DNA from: Melampsora larici-populina 98AG31 | Lineage: Eukaryota > Basidiomycota > Pucciniomycetes > Pucciniales > Melampsoraceae | Direction: 5' to 3' | Assembly: GCF_000204055.1 (NCBI RefSeq) | Contig: NW_006768810.1 | Span: 369,697-433,696 of the forward strand | Length of the DNA: 64,000 bases | Shown here: piece by piece, positions 47,350-57,225 of the stretch | Layout: the number at the start of each line of letters is the position of its first letter | How positions within the stretch are numbered: the first letter of the stretch is position 1 | Made by a program: the position numbers and the translations under genes | The notes under the pieces: generated by a model | Database searches by the model: none | The model's input: the letters and a program-made list of their open reading frames with translations, nothing else | What the model was told of the DNA's origin: nothing

Positions 47350-48415
47350 TGCGGGTTCTCATCCCTGTTGCCAATTTGGGGTCACTCTGGCAACAAGACG
47401 GCCTGAATATTTTGGGCTAATATTTTAAGCTCTCTCCAAGACAGTCTCCATGAAGTCTCAAGATGTTTCTAGGAAGAACTCCAAGGTTTCTCCAACACCA
47501 CAAAACATATGTGGTTTTTCTGGAACCTAGGACTCTTCAAAATTGAAATAGAACAAAGAAAAAACAATCCATGCAAAATTTCAACATGGATGATGAATGA
47601 TGTTGGAAACTTGAGTATAGAAGATGTAAGAGTGTCCAAGATCATTAGTAGGGAGAAAACAAAACAAGCTGATGATAGTCATCAACATGAAATTCATCAG
47701 CTCACTCTAAAAGCATTTTGCCACACTGGGAAATATTTGCGTGTGGAAAAGCGCATAAATCAAACCCGGGGTAGAAAGCTGTAGAAAGGGAAATGAAATG
47801 ATCACACATCCACCTTTGGTATCTCATTGATGTTTGTAGCTTATTTGATACAATTTCCATTGACTCATCAAAAAGATCTCAATTCAAGTTTACATTCTGC
47901 ATTCACAAAAAATCCACAAAATTAATTTTTAGTATATTTTAAGTAAGCTGAAGAAAAAAAACCAAGAAACAAATTCAGTACAAGTCTATATATTTGATTT
48001 AAAAACAAAACAAAAAAAACAGTATATTAAAATAAGTGAAGTAATTGTATTGAAATGAAAAGAAATTGCCAAGAAAGAAATTGAAATGAAATGAAAGAAA
48101 AAACAAATTGTTGATCAAAGAAAAAAAAAAAGTTAAGTCTACTCAATAGATTGGATAGAAAGGAAAGAACTAAATGAGTAAACAAAATTAAAATGAAAAG
48201 GATCGTAAAACTGTAATCTAATTTGAAGGTTGAAAAACTTGAAAAAGAAAAAAAAAATCGATTCTCTAGAATCTAAAAAAAGAAAGCAAATATTTCAAAA
48301 AATTGCTGAGAAAACAAAAGATAGAAAGATGATAAAGGAAATGATCAATCGATAGAATTCTAGATATTTATATATGAGTTAAGGAATTGATCAAGACAAG
48401 ATAAGAAAACAAATC
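47350..48415. other. Very AT-rich intergenic DNA
   Basis: The frame 47509-47784 has no family features. From about 47880 the DNA is long runs of a and aaag. No gene supported. Confidence 0.5.
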
Positions 48416-49281
48416 TTAATGATGTGGGACCGGGTTAACTTTTGATCTTTTAGATTTATTAAAATTAGGGACTAATCTAGCTCTCATTCTAACTTGTTTC
48501 CAAACTTTTCCAATAAACTGTAAACAAAAAAAAACAAGTCACACAAAAGGTTAGTCTCTTCATTTCTCAACAAAAATAAAACTTATGAGAGATACTCAAC
48601 TGAAGTTCCTTTACGTTTAGAGCTAGAGTTTCCAATTGGTGATTCTGAATCAGGTATAGATTCAAGACTTGAGACAGCTTGAGAGCTATACCAATGATCA
48701 CCGTAAAAGGAAGAACGAATTTGAGGTGGTAGGCGAGAAACAGCAGAAGGTCTACCGGTTGGAAGACAATCACCCGAAGGTAAATGGAAATGAACAAAGC
48801 TTTCAGGAATAGGATGACTAATCGAAAGTCTTTTATGATGTTGATGTTGATGATGATGTTGAGAAGGAGATCGATGTCGAATCCATAATAAATTATTTGG
48901 ATTAGGTTTCGAAGAACTAATGACTACTTCTGATACACTTTTATGTTTAAAGATTGGAGATCTGATTGGAGATCTTTCATTTGAAGAAAGGGGTAATGAG
49001 ATTTCTGAAGCTGATTCTTGTTGAAAAGTGATTTGAGATCCTTTTCTTCTTACACGACGGTTGATCGATAGCCGATGAGGTAAGGAGAGATAACCGTTGA
49101 GACGACGGCTAGTGGTAGATTTGGATGGTGATGAACCTGCTATGGTAGGTGATCTGTGTAATAGACTACTCTGATCGATAAGATCAAGATCAGATGTTAG
49201 ATTTGAGAAAGGGGCAGGTGAAGGTAACATTCTATTATCCTTTTGAGATTGTAAATTGATTTGAGACTTAGACCAATGAGA

Positions 49282-49314
<33 letters not shown>

Positions 49315-49488
49315 AGTTGAATTTAAACAAATCGATCTATAAGAATTTATATCGACTGCTTGAGCTCTTGGTCTATGATAAACTGATTTGAACTTTATCG
49401 TTTCAGATTCGATGATCGAATTGGGAAACACTTCACTCGATTTCATTGATCTTGATAGCTTTTTATTCTCAAGTTGATCTCTAGCCAT
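48416..49488 (-). CDS. Ser/His-rich basic protein of unknown function
   Basis: Exon 1 (49488-48601) and exon 2 (48517-48416) join at gttgag/ttacag in phase, giving 329 residues. Without splicing it stops after VEYLS (301 residues). The protein is Ser-rich and basic, with a ten-His run coded by a CAT repeat (ATG on the + strand) and a second His/Gln cluster (QHHHQHQHH), basic runs (INRRVRRKGS), and an Arg/Lys-rich end (FIGKVWKQVRMRARLV). Probably disordered. The basic patches may be nuclear signals. No family recognised. Confidence 0.6.
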
Positions 49489-50969
49489 CTTTTCCTTCTA
49501 TCACTAGAGTTATGCAAGAACTTAGATCCTATACAATCTAAAATAAGATAGTCAAGAACTATTTCTTTCTTTGTCTTTGATTGTATGATGAATTATGTGA
49601 CTTAACGAAGTTAGAGCGATCAAAAGAAATCAAGCTAATCCTGAAACGAGAACCGTTAATGATATGTAGTGAGAAGAAAAGACTAACAAGCCGAGCTGAT
49701 TGACTCGGTGGCTTTATATTGTAAGCAACTTGGCGAGAGAGCTTGATACAGTTGATGTTGATGATTAGAAAAAAAAAATTGACTTTGGAAACGCAGCTTA
49801 TTTTGGGATTAGAATCTACAATGCGCAACTTTCTTCAAGTCTATCTAGCTTTTGTTGTTGTATATGCTTCCTGAAACTAAGTGGGTTCAGTTGATATGGT
49901 GCTTGAGTCAAGACTTCAATCCATTCTCCTCTCAATGAGAGATTGATCGTCTCCAAGGATTCACGTTGAGGATTTTCCAGATCATACGATCTTTGAGACT
50001 TGAATATCCTATTTTGACTCCTAGACTCATCACCTCAACGCTAATTCCCAAGTCTTGAGTGATAATGAGCTTGGCGCCACTTCAATGCGTGATGTGGTGG
50101 AGGTCAAAAAGGTGGGAAAGGTATCTAGGTATCCAAAATCTAAAGTTCGCCGGACGAGTTTCCGAAACCACTGCTAACCCTTGACGTTAAGACAGCTACC
50201 TATAGATTTTGGGTGGGCCGAGCCATTCTTTAGTTTGTATCATCTTCAACTACGTACCTAAGCATAGACTAGAAAATTGTTGTAAGCAAGCCACTTTATC
50301 ATGTTTTTGGGGCGTGAACACTGCGCTCATCAAAGACTAGATCTTTGTACTGCTCGGGTATAGCGGTGTGAGTTGTATGACGAGTTCAAGGGAATACAAC
50401 ATCAGGTCAAAGATCGAAACTTCAAGGCCTTGCACACTTGATACTTGATTTTCGACAAGTGCAGGGCAGATTGATTTTACCACGAGCCAACAAGAAATCT
50501 AACAAGCTCTATGGGAGAAACTGTCGCCAGTGGATACTGATGGGTGATTAAAACCATCGACAGGAAAATGCGAGATAAATTAGATAAATTATTTAGATTT
50601 TACCGAACTGGCGTCACGATTTTTGAGATTAGTGCCTTCGAGCTTTAAAAACCCGAATTCGGCGAATAAAATGAAGGTGTATGTGTGCTATGTAATACTA
50701 CTCGAATGGATCCCATCAGCATCTCATTTATCTCAGTGATACGGTTGAAGCTATAGATGTGGATGAGATGAAAATGCCCTACGGGGATTAGGAGTCTATC
50801 AGATCACGGCTAGTACTCTGGGTCTTAAGGCGAACTTAGGCAGCGAGGTAAACTCACATGTACTACAACTTCAAGTCTGAACAAAACAAAACAGCAGCTA
50901 AACTTGTCCATAGCTTCATCCAGCGCCACGTGAATGGAAGTGTTCACGGGTGTTCCTGCTGATGGAGGC
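49489..50969. other. Intergenic stretch, nothing recognised
   Basis: The frame 49828-49559 lies just upstream of the Ser/His-rich gene and has no family features. No gene or repeat is supported. Confidence 0.45.
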
Positions 50970-51580
50970 AGACTAGTGATGGTCACTTAGATTCGGCTAG
51001 TCAATAAGTACCTTTCAAGTCGTCACGCAAGCTACGCCCATCACTTTTGTCTTTCACACGGTTATCGAGTCTATCGACTGAGGATGTACGGTTCGATGTG
51101 ACAAAGCTCAAAGTGTACAAAGTTGGCTGCTCATCTTAGTCAAGATATATTGCACTTCCAACTTTCAAGAGGATAAATCCAGATCGCTAGTACGTTTGCT
51201 CACTAGGGTGAATTCGTGGATTTCCCTAAGTTGAGTTATGGAAAGACAATTTCAGTTGGCAACATTTTTGGTTCACTGGTACGACACACATACTGCATCG
51301 GCGAGGTAAAACATCAAAAGAAAAAAGTTGGATGAAGTCTAACATCCTGGAAATTATAATAACGTAACGAGGGATGGTATGAAACAATTAACAAAGGCTT
51401 TCAGACATCAGTCGGCATCAGGTCAAGCCGTATGAAAGCGCCCGCGTAACTCGGTAGGTATTTTCTCGAGCTGAGAGAAGAAGAGGTCAATAGTTGAAAT
51501 TATACATCCCCGTAATCATCATGGTGGTGCTTTGGTTCACAACAGGTGTAGGCCGAGGCGTGAGTTGCAAAGACTTATCT
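50970..51580 (-). pseudogene. Decayed duplicate of the 3' end and flank of the gene at 63.0-63.7 kb
   Basis: On the minus strand 51480-51405 encodes LEKIPTELRGRFHT-stop-PDAD, matching the last exon of the 63-kb gene (IKKMPTELHGRFPAARHDAD). Downstream flank similarity continues: cttttgtctttcaca / tatgtctttcactt and ttggcaacatttttggttcact / ttgctaacaatttttgtttt-act. So about 0.6 kb corresponds to 62560-63110 in the same orientation. The coding copy here contains an in-frame stop. Confidence 0.65.
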
Positions 51581-51920
51581 GGTCGTGATAGATATGTTTT
51601 GGGCCACGATTAAAGAGCATGATAGTCGAGGAAGGAGGGAAGACCGGTGTTGGCCCATCGAAGCCACGGAGCTCGCGAGAAATGGGTGTCTGAGGGAGGG
51701 ACTTACGGGTGAAATCATACTTTTCAACTCACAACAGCAGATTTTTCGTGCATTTTTCCGTTTTTGCCCATTATGAGGGTCACAGACCTCATAAAATCGC
51801 TCATCCAGCCACCCATAGTTTCCTTGATATTTTGTGCATCTCCTGCTGCCGGTTTCGGATTGTCACTGCGGGTAGATTCACTACTATTTGAATTCTTGAT
51901 TCTTGGACACCGTGTTTTTG

Positions 51921-51991
51921 CAAACTTAACAAAGTCCTTCCACAAAGGCCCGAGGCGAGGCAAGGCTAGGCAAGGGACTTTGTTAAGTTTG
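51921..51991. mobile_element. 71-bp miniature of the RecQ/DUF6589 element
   Basis: Perfect 16-base inverted ends caaacttaacaaagtc identical to the tips of 8837-15739. It also keeps the inner aaaggcccgagg of the left TIR. It looks like an internal-deletion derivative mobilised by the larger element's proteins (inference). No exact target duplication seen. Confidence 0.72.
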
Positions 51992-52171
51992 GGGTTTTGG
52001 GGGTTTCAAGCACGCCTTGGGGGGTCCTGTATTGAATTAGATGGGTGTTGCAGCAGCCAGCTACAAGTTCTTACAGCTCTTCTGAGTGAGTTTGATGAAT
52101 AAAATGTGTGCTGAAAAAATCATGAGGAGATGTCCTTGAGAAAAGACCCCTGTAGCTGCAAGCGTGATTTA

Positions 52172-52430
52172 TGGTATACAAATATTGTTCTGGACGTTTC
52201 CAGAAGGTTTTTCCCAGAATGCCAGAACCCTTCTGGTGTTCTGGAAAACTATATTTCTGTGAGCAAGGTTCCACTTTGTGTTGCAGTCATGTACTCAGGA
52301 TTCTGGTATTCTGGACTGCTGGGGCATTCAAACTTCCAGAACACCAGAATGCCAGATACCATTATAATTTTTCTTTCTGACATTCTGGGAAAAATCTTCT
52401 GAAAATTTCCAGAATGATATTTGTATACCA
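52172..52430. mobile_element. 259-bp foldback MITE, TA target duplication
   Basis: Ends tggtatacaaatattgttct and tggtatacaaatatcattct are inverted repeats that extend with cttccaga/tctggaa and cccagaatg motifs. The element is flanked by TA (52170-52171, 52431-52432). No coding capacity. Confidence 0.7.
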
Positions 52431-52532
52431 TAATTGTATGGGGTCTGTGACCCACATAATGGATGATCCAGGAAAAAAGCCCAAACATTCTGCTGTGGTG
52501 AGTTGAAAAGTATGGCTTTAGGCATAAGTCAC

Positions 52533-53207
52533 TACTTGGGAAGTTGGGCAGGATAAGTTCTGATTGTGGGACTTGATTGACTTAGCCCTGTGTTGTAGCT
52601 ATCTCTGATTTGCTACGTCCTAGCTGCAGCATAACAAGCTATACAATCAAAACATAAACATGTAACATAAACTGCTGCACTGCATAGCCTGTGCAGCACA
52701 GTAAGTAGCTGTGACAAAATTCTTTCCTATATCAAGGAATATATGAAACACCCAAGCAAGTATATTCATATATGATACCAGTTGGTGCCTCTGTACCAGA
52801 GTGGAAATATTAGGATTCAGCAAGAACTTATACACATGTAAATTGTTTGAAGGGAACTTACAGGTGTTCTAAAGACGTTTGTTGCTTCCAAATTTGAATA
52901 CAAAAAGTTGAAGGCATTGAAACCCAACTTTTTGCAGATAAAATTTTGAAATTGTACGTAGAATCCACAATTTTACCACAGGGAATGACTTTATGCACAT
53001 TTTCAAGGTTTTTTCCTGTAACAAATAGGTTTCAAGTTTTTGGTCTTTGACATTGGGTGTGACAAGCTTCTTAGGAAGACCTGTATGTGTTTCATCCATA
53101 TACAATGTGTGCAGCACACCTTTTTGAGACAAACATTCTCACTTTTGACCTTCAAATATGTTTCATGACTTCAGGCCATCTACATAAACTGGATAATTTG
53201 GGTCACT
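52533..53207. other. Intergenic DNA upstream of the RING gene
   Basis: The frame 53132-52869 shows no family motif. No gene supported. Confidence 0.4.
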
Positions 53208-53390
53208 GTCTACCTCATTTTTGTTCTTCATTGTTGCCTACCTCATTTCAATTCTTCATCAGAGTCTGCCTCCTTCTGGTTCTTCAAATTCCTTACCTCA
53301 GTTTGTTTGTTCATAATAGCCTACCTCAGTTTGATTGTTCATAATAGCCTACCTCAGTTTGATTGTTCATAATAGCCTACCTCATTAATT
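53208..53390. repeat. Tandem tctacctcatt/cataatagcctacctcagtt repeats
   Basis: At least three copies of a 32-33-bp unit with cataatagcctacctcagtt (about 53310-53390), preceded by diverged ones. They end just before the start codon of the secreted RING gene and so form its leader/promoter. Confidence 0.75.
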
Positions 53391-53407
53391 ATTTTTGTTC
53401 ATTGGAT

Positions 53408-55264
53408 ATGAAATATCCTATTGTCTGCCAATTCTTGATGGTCCTTCTCTGTCTGTCTTCAATCTGTCCAGTTGTCTCACAGGCAGGATTCATTGAAGAG
53501 CCACATGAGGGTATCAACTTTTACCAACCATTCAATGTCTACCCCAAGTCTTCAACATCACTCAATCCAACAACTCAAAATGCCAAACCACAGACCCCTG
53601 AATTGGCTCATAACAAAGAATTTGATAAGCTCCTCTCTATGAAAAAGAAGATTCCAAGTCATCTACATATGGGATTAGAAAAATTGGCTTCTAAGTTGAA
53701 AATTACCTCAACATCAACAGGGCTTGAAGAAACATTTCACCCAAGTGTATTTCTTGAAGGTCAGGAACTTGAACAATCAGTGAGACATGCAGTCTATATC
53801 CTAGAAATGTATGATTTAACCATGAGAGATAGAATTTGGGTTCTGGCTGTCTTGCAACATCTTCAAGGTTATCTTCCCAAAGGTCACATGAAGGCAATGA
53901 AGACAGATATGACTGAGGGGCCAATAAGCTATGCAGCCCTACAGGTTCATCTGACCAAAGGTGTTGACAATCTATCTTTGATCCCTTCCCGATTTGGAAG
54001 AGTGTAAATTTCTAACTTTTGATGGCGATCCAAAATTAGGATTGAATCTTATAGGTGCTAGTCAAGCTGTATGGGAACATCCATGGCACATGTCAAAGTA
54101 TATTGATTTGTGTATGTTGCTTCTTAATTTATGTCTCTATTCCAGATTGTAACTCTAACTTTATTATCCCCATCTCAGCTTTGGAAGAGGCCTTCTTCCG
54201 GTTGACAACACTTGTTAAGATTAAACAAGAGCTGGATAGTCATCCAAATACTGAACCATCCAGGTTTACCAAGGAGACTTATGATGCCTTCCTACAGGAA
54301 AGCACACCAATTCCAGTTAAAAATTGGAAGATTATCCTGATCAAGTGCTCAAAAAATTTAGCTGCTATCAGTGTACAGAACTGGGAAAGAGAGATTTCAT
54401 ACAGTGTTATGCATTGGTACAAAAGAGCTGATTCCAGCACCAAAAAGGTCGTAGAGGATTTAAAGTCACAAGATGATTCCTTCAAGTGGATATTTGAACG
54501 TGAAGAATTGCTCAAGGAGCTCGATTATGTCTTTAAAAGAGAAAAGATTAGTCTGGGACCTTTTGGGAAGGCAATTACACCCTTGCTTTCACCTCAGAAT
54601 TTGAACATCAACACTTTCAAAAGTGCAGCAGAATCTATCAAAGTTGCTAAACATGAAAACGAATTTCATGAAACTTTATCACCTGAACTATGGGCTCAGA
54701 AAGAAGATTACATCATTGGGTGGCTACAAAAACTTTGCCCTTACATTGATGGTGCTAAGTCATATCTTAAAGAACAGGTAGAGTGGAACGGTAAGTCCTA
54801 AATTATATGTTCTATGTGGTCCATGTTGCCCTGGTTCCATAACAATAGCTTCCAAAATCTAAATTTGAAACATTGAATCCTTTTTTAGGTAACACCCGTC
54901 TTTTCTCAATGAAGATGCCAGACAAATGTGTTATATGCCTCGAATATATGCATCCATACGAGTCTCTGATTACTTTACCACATGGGGTAGATCATACATT
55001 TCACAGTGATTGTCTGGAGGTCAATTAGAGTTTCTAATATATATCATTGATTGAACCCTACTCAGAGTGACTCTTTTTTGATCTTGCATACTTGTACAAC
55101 AGGAGGTCAAAAGGGATAAACATGGAACCATGTGTTGCCCAATCTGTCGAAGAAAATTCAAGCTACCTCTACCAATGTTAAGCCTTCTTCCAGTTTTTTT
55201 GAAAAAGATTGCTTCAACTTGCTTGGATGCACTGATAAAGCTATTGTCAGCTCCTGAGATTTGA
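53408..55264 (+). CDS. Secreted RING-finger protein (putative E3 ligase)
   Basis: From Met 53408 the N-terminus has a signal peptide (MKYPIVCQFLMVLLCLSSIC, cleavage likely after VSQ). The body is helical, and the C-terminal RING reads CVICLEYMHPYESLITLPHG, VDHTFHSDCLE, CCPICRRKF. The position of the third ligand is His, not Cys. Exons: 53408 to about 53945, about 54004-54111, 54179-54790, 54889-55019 and 55103-55264. The first join is unsure: frame NLSLIPSRFGR stops at 54007, while the next frame (CKFLTFDGDPKLGLNLIGAS...) continues in phase only if a 58-nt intron (gttcat...gaagag) or a 1-bp frameshift is assumed. RING proteins recruit E2 enzymes for ubiquitylation. With a signal peptide this one could act outside the fungus, for example in the host (inference). 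Confidence 0.75.
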
Positions 55265-55473
55265 TGTGTTGTACCCAGAGTAGCTTTAAGAGCGGAAATA
55301 GTATGATACTATGAAATAATAGAAATTTACAAAAAACCTGTTGCATTCACATTCCAAAATTATACTCAAAATGTTTTGTCTAGTTTCAAAGGCCACAATA
55401 CAAAATTACACTGTGTGCCTAGTATGAGTATCAAAGGCAACAAAAGAATCATAATGCATAACATATTAAAATA

Positions 55474-57045
55474 GGATCCCCCTATTTAGAGCCCTTGGAA
55501 CAGTATTTGGCGCCCCCTCTCGGGTTGGACACCAGGCTACAAACAATTCAGGCGCCCCTTTTAGAAAAAGGGGCTCCTTATTGGGGCTCCCACATTTCAT
55601 CTCATCTTGTGTACTTATACTTATCCTCAAAGGATCTCTCTTTTGTATTTACACAATACACCATTAACCTTTAAGGAACTATCTGAAGTAAGCAAAGTAA
55701 GATACTGAGTCAATGTCACTTCGATGATAGGCCGACAAGCTCAGCTTGAGGAATGTTATCGCCTCAAATATGTCAGCTCAACTCAACTCTTGTGAATCTG
55801 GATTGAGACTATCCAAGTCAAAAAAGAATAGTTATAAAAAAATCAACTCCACGTCTTGTCCTTGTATTTCCCATCAAGAGCGCTGAATTCTAATCTATAC
55901 GGCAAGCTCCTGCTTGATGTTCAAGAACCCAAACAAAGATGTTTGAACATTTTCATTTCTTTGATTTCATTTATACAAGACTACACCGTGCTAGAAAGTG
56001 TACTACACCGTGCTAGAAAGTGTACAAAGATGGAGTTTGTTTTGAACAAGTGTTGAGTAAATGTAATGCCTCACTCAGTTGGGCCCTTGAGTTTGATATG
56101 TAGTTCCTGAAGAACAAGTGAAGAAATTAGTATAGGAAATGGTTTGGCAATATATACAAATGAAACTTTTTGGACAGACCAAGATTTCATCGCAAGTTGG
56201 GTAAGTGAGATGACATCAAACACCATATGGTTACCTTCTAAGGTATCTTCAATTGGCTCAAAGACTTGACCTGAACCTTTGTCATCTACATTGTTTAAAA
56301 GAAGTTCAACAGTTTTGAAAATCTGCTTTGTAGTTTGAGTGAAGTGAGTAAATGTTTCTAAAACATCAACATAAAGTGTAAAACCTGAGTTATGTAGATT
56401 CAATCAAGCTGGAGGATCTAAGTTTGTTAGTTTCAATGACCTACAGTGAAATGAGAAACATTCAAGTTGAGGTAATGCTGACAGTAATCTTGATATTGAG
56501 TCTAGATGGGGAGTTCTTGATGCTGAGCTTATGATTGAGTCTAGATCAGATTTGAATGTTGAGTCATGTCTTGTCTTGGATGAGATTAGTAATGATTGTA
56601 ACTGTTTGATGGTTTTATAAGCTTGAATTTATCAAGGAGAAACTGCTAGGTTGATGTAAGGTTGATGTAAGGTTGATGTAAGGTTGATGGGTGTGTTGAA
56701 GGTTGTTGTTTGAAGTTTGAAAATGTGATCAGTAGGGGGAACAGGAAAGAAGGAAAAATTGGACAAGGGAAAAGAGTGACTTGAGGGGCCAATGTCCGTG
56801 CAGTCATGGGGCTGGTCCGGGCGCCAAAGAACTTAGGTGCCCTTTCATTTGCTTTAATGATATTTGTAGCCCCATCAAGGATGGAAGGGCTCATCTGAGA
56901 AGTTGTGCCCCCTTGAGGAGCCCTCAAGGTCTGACTCAGCAAAACTTAGGCTGATAGTGCTTGGGTTTTGACAGGCCACACGGGTATTGATCAAAACCCG
57001 AGGGGTGCTGGATATCTCCCAAGGGGGTGCTAAATAGTGGGATCC
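55474..57045. mobile_element. 1.57-kb non-autonomous element, 8-bp target duplication
   Basis: Ends ggatccccctatttagag and ggatcccactatttagca are inverted repeats, and ttaaaata flanks both sides exactly (55466-55473 and 57046-57053). An 8-bp duplication with short TIRs fits hAT-like elements. No transposase. Minus frames 56403-56071 (VDDKGSGQVFEPIEDTLEGN) and 56942-56646 (LRAPQGGTTSQMSPSILDGA) read protein-like and may be captured gene pieces. A short 11-bp tandem (aggttgatgta) lies at 56648-56690. Confidence 0.75.
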
Positions 57046-57144
57046 TTAAAATACACCTTATGCCTAGTTCAAAAGGCAACAAACAACAAGGGTATGAAGT
57101 AAGACAATAAGACAAAACCCTTGTTACCTAAAAAGAAAAAATTA

Positions 57145-57225
57145 GTTGCTAACAGTGTCCAGAACTGGGAAAGAGAGATTTCATAGAGTGTTGTGCATTG
57201 GTACAAAAGAGCGGATTCCAACCAA
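57145..57225 (+). pseudogene. Fragment of a secreted-RING gene paralogue
   Basis: Seventy-odd bases (gttgctaacagtgtccagaa...tacaaaagagcggattcc) match 54358-54440 of the RING gene with about ten differences, including a tag stop in the frame. No further exons are seen nearby. Confidence 0.7.

Larger units (their letters stand above)
51700..52532. mobile_element. Inverted-repeat element with two nested elements
   Basis: Left arm about 51700-51795 (gacttacgg...catacttttcaactcac...gggtcacagacc) matches the reverse complement of about 52435-52532. Inside sit the 71-bp miniature (51921-51991) and the TA-flanked foldback (52172-52430). No transposase. Confidence 0.65.
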
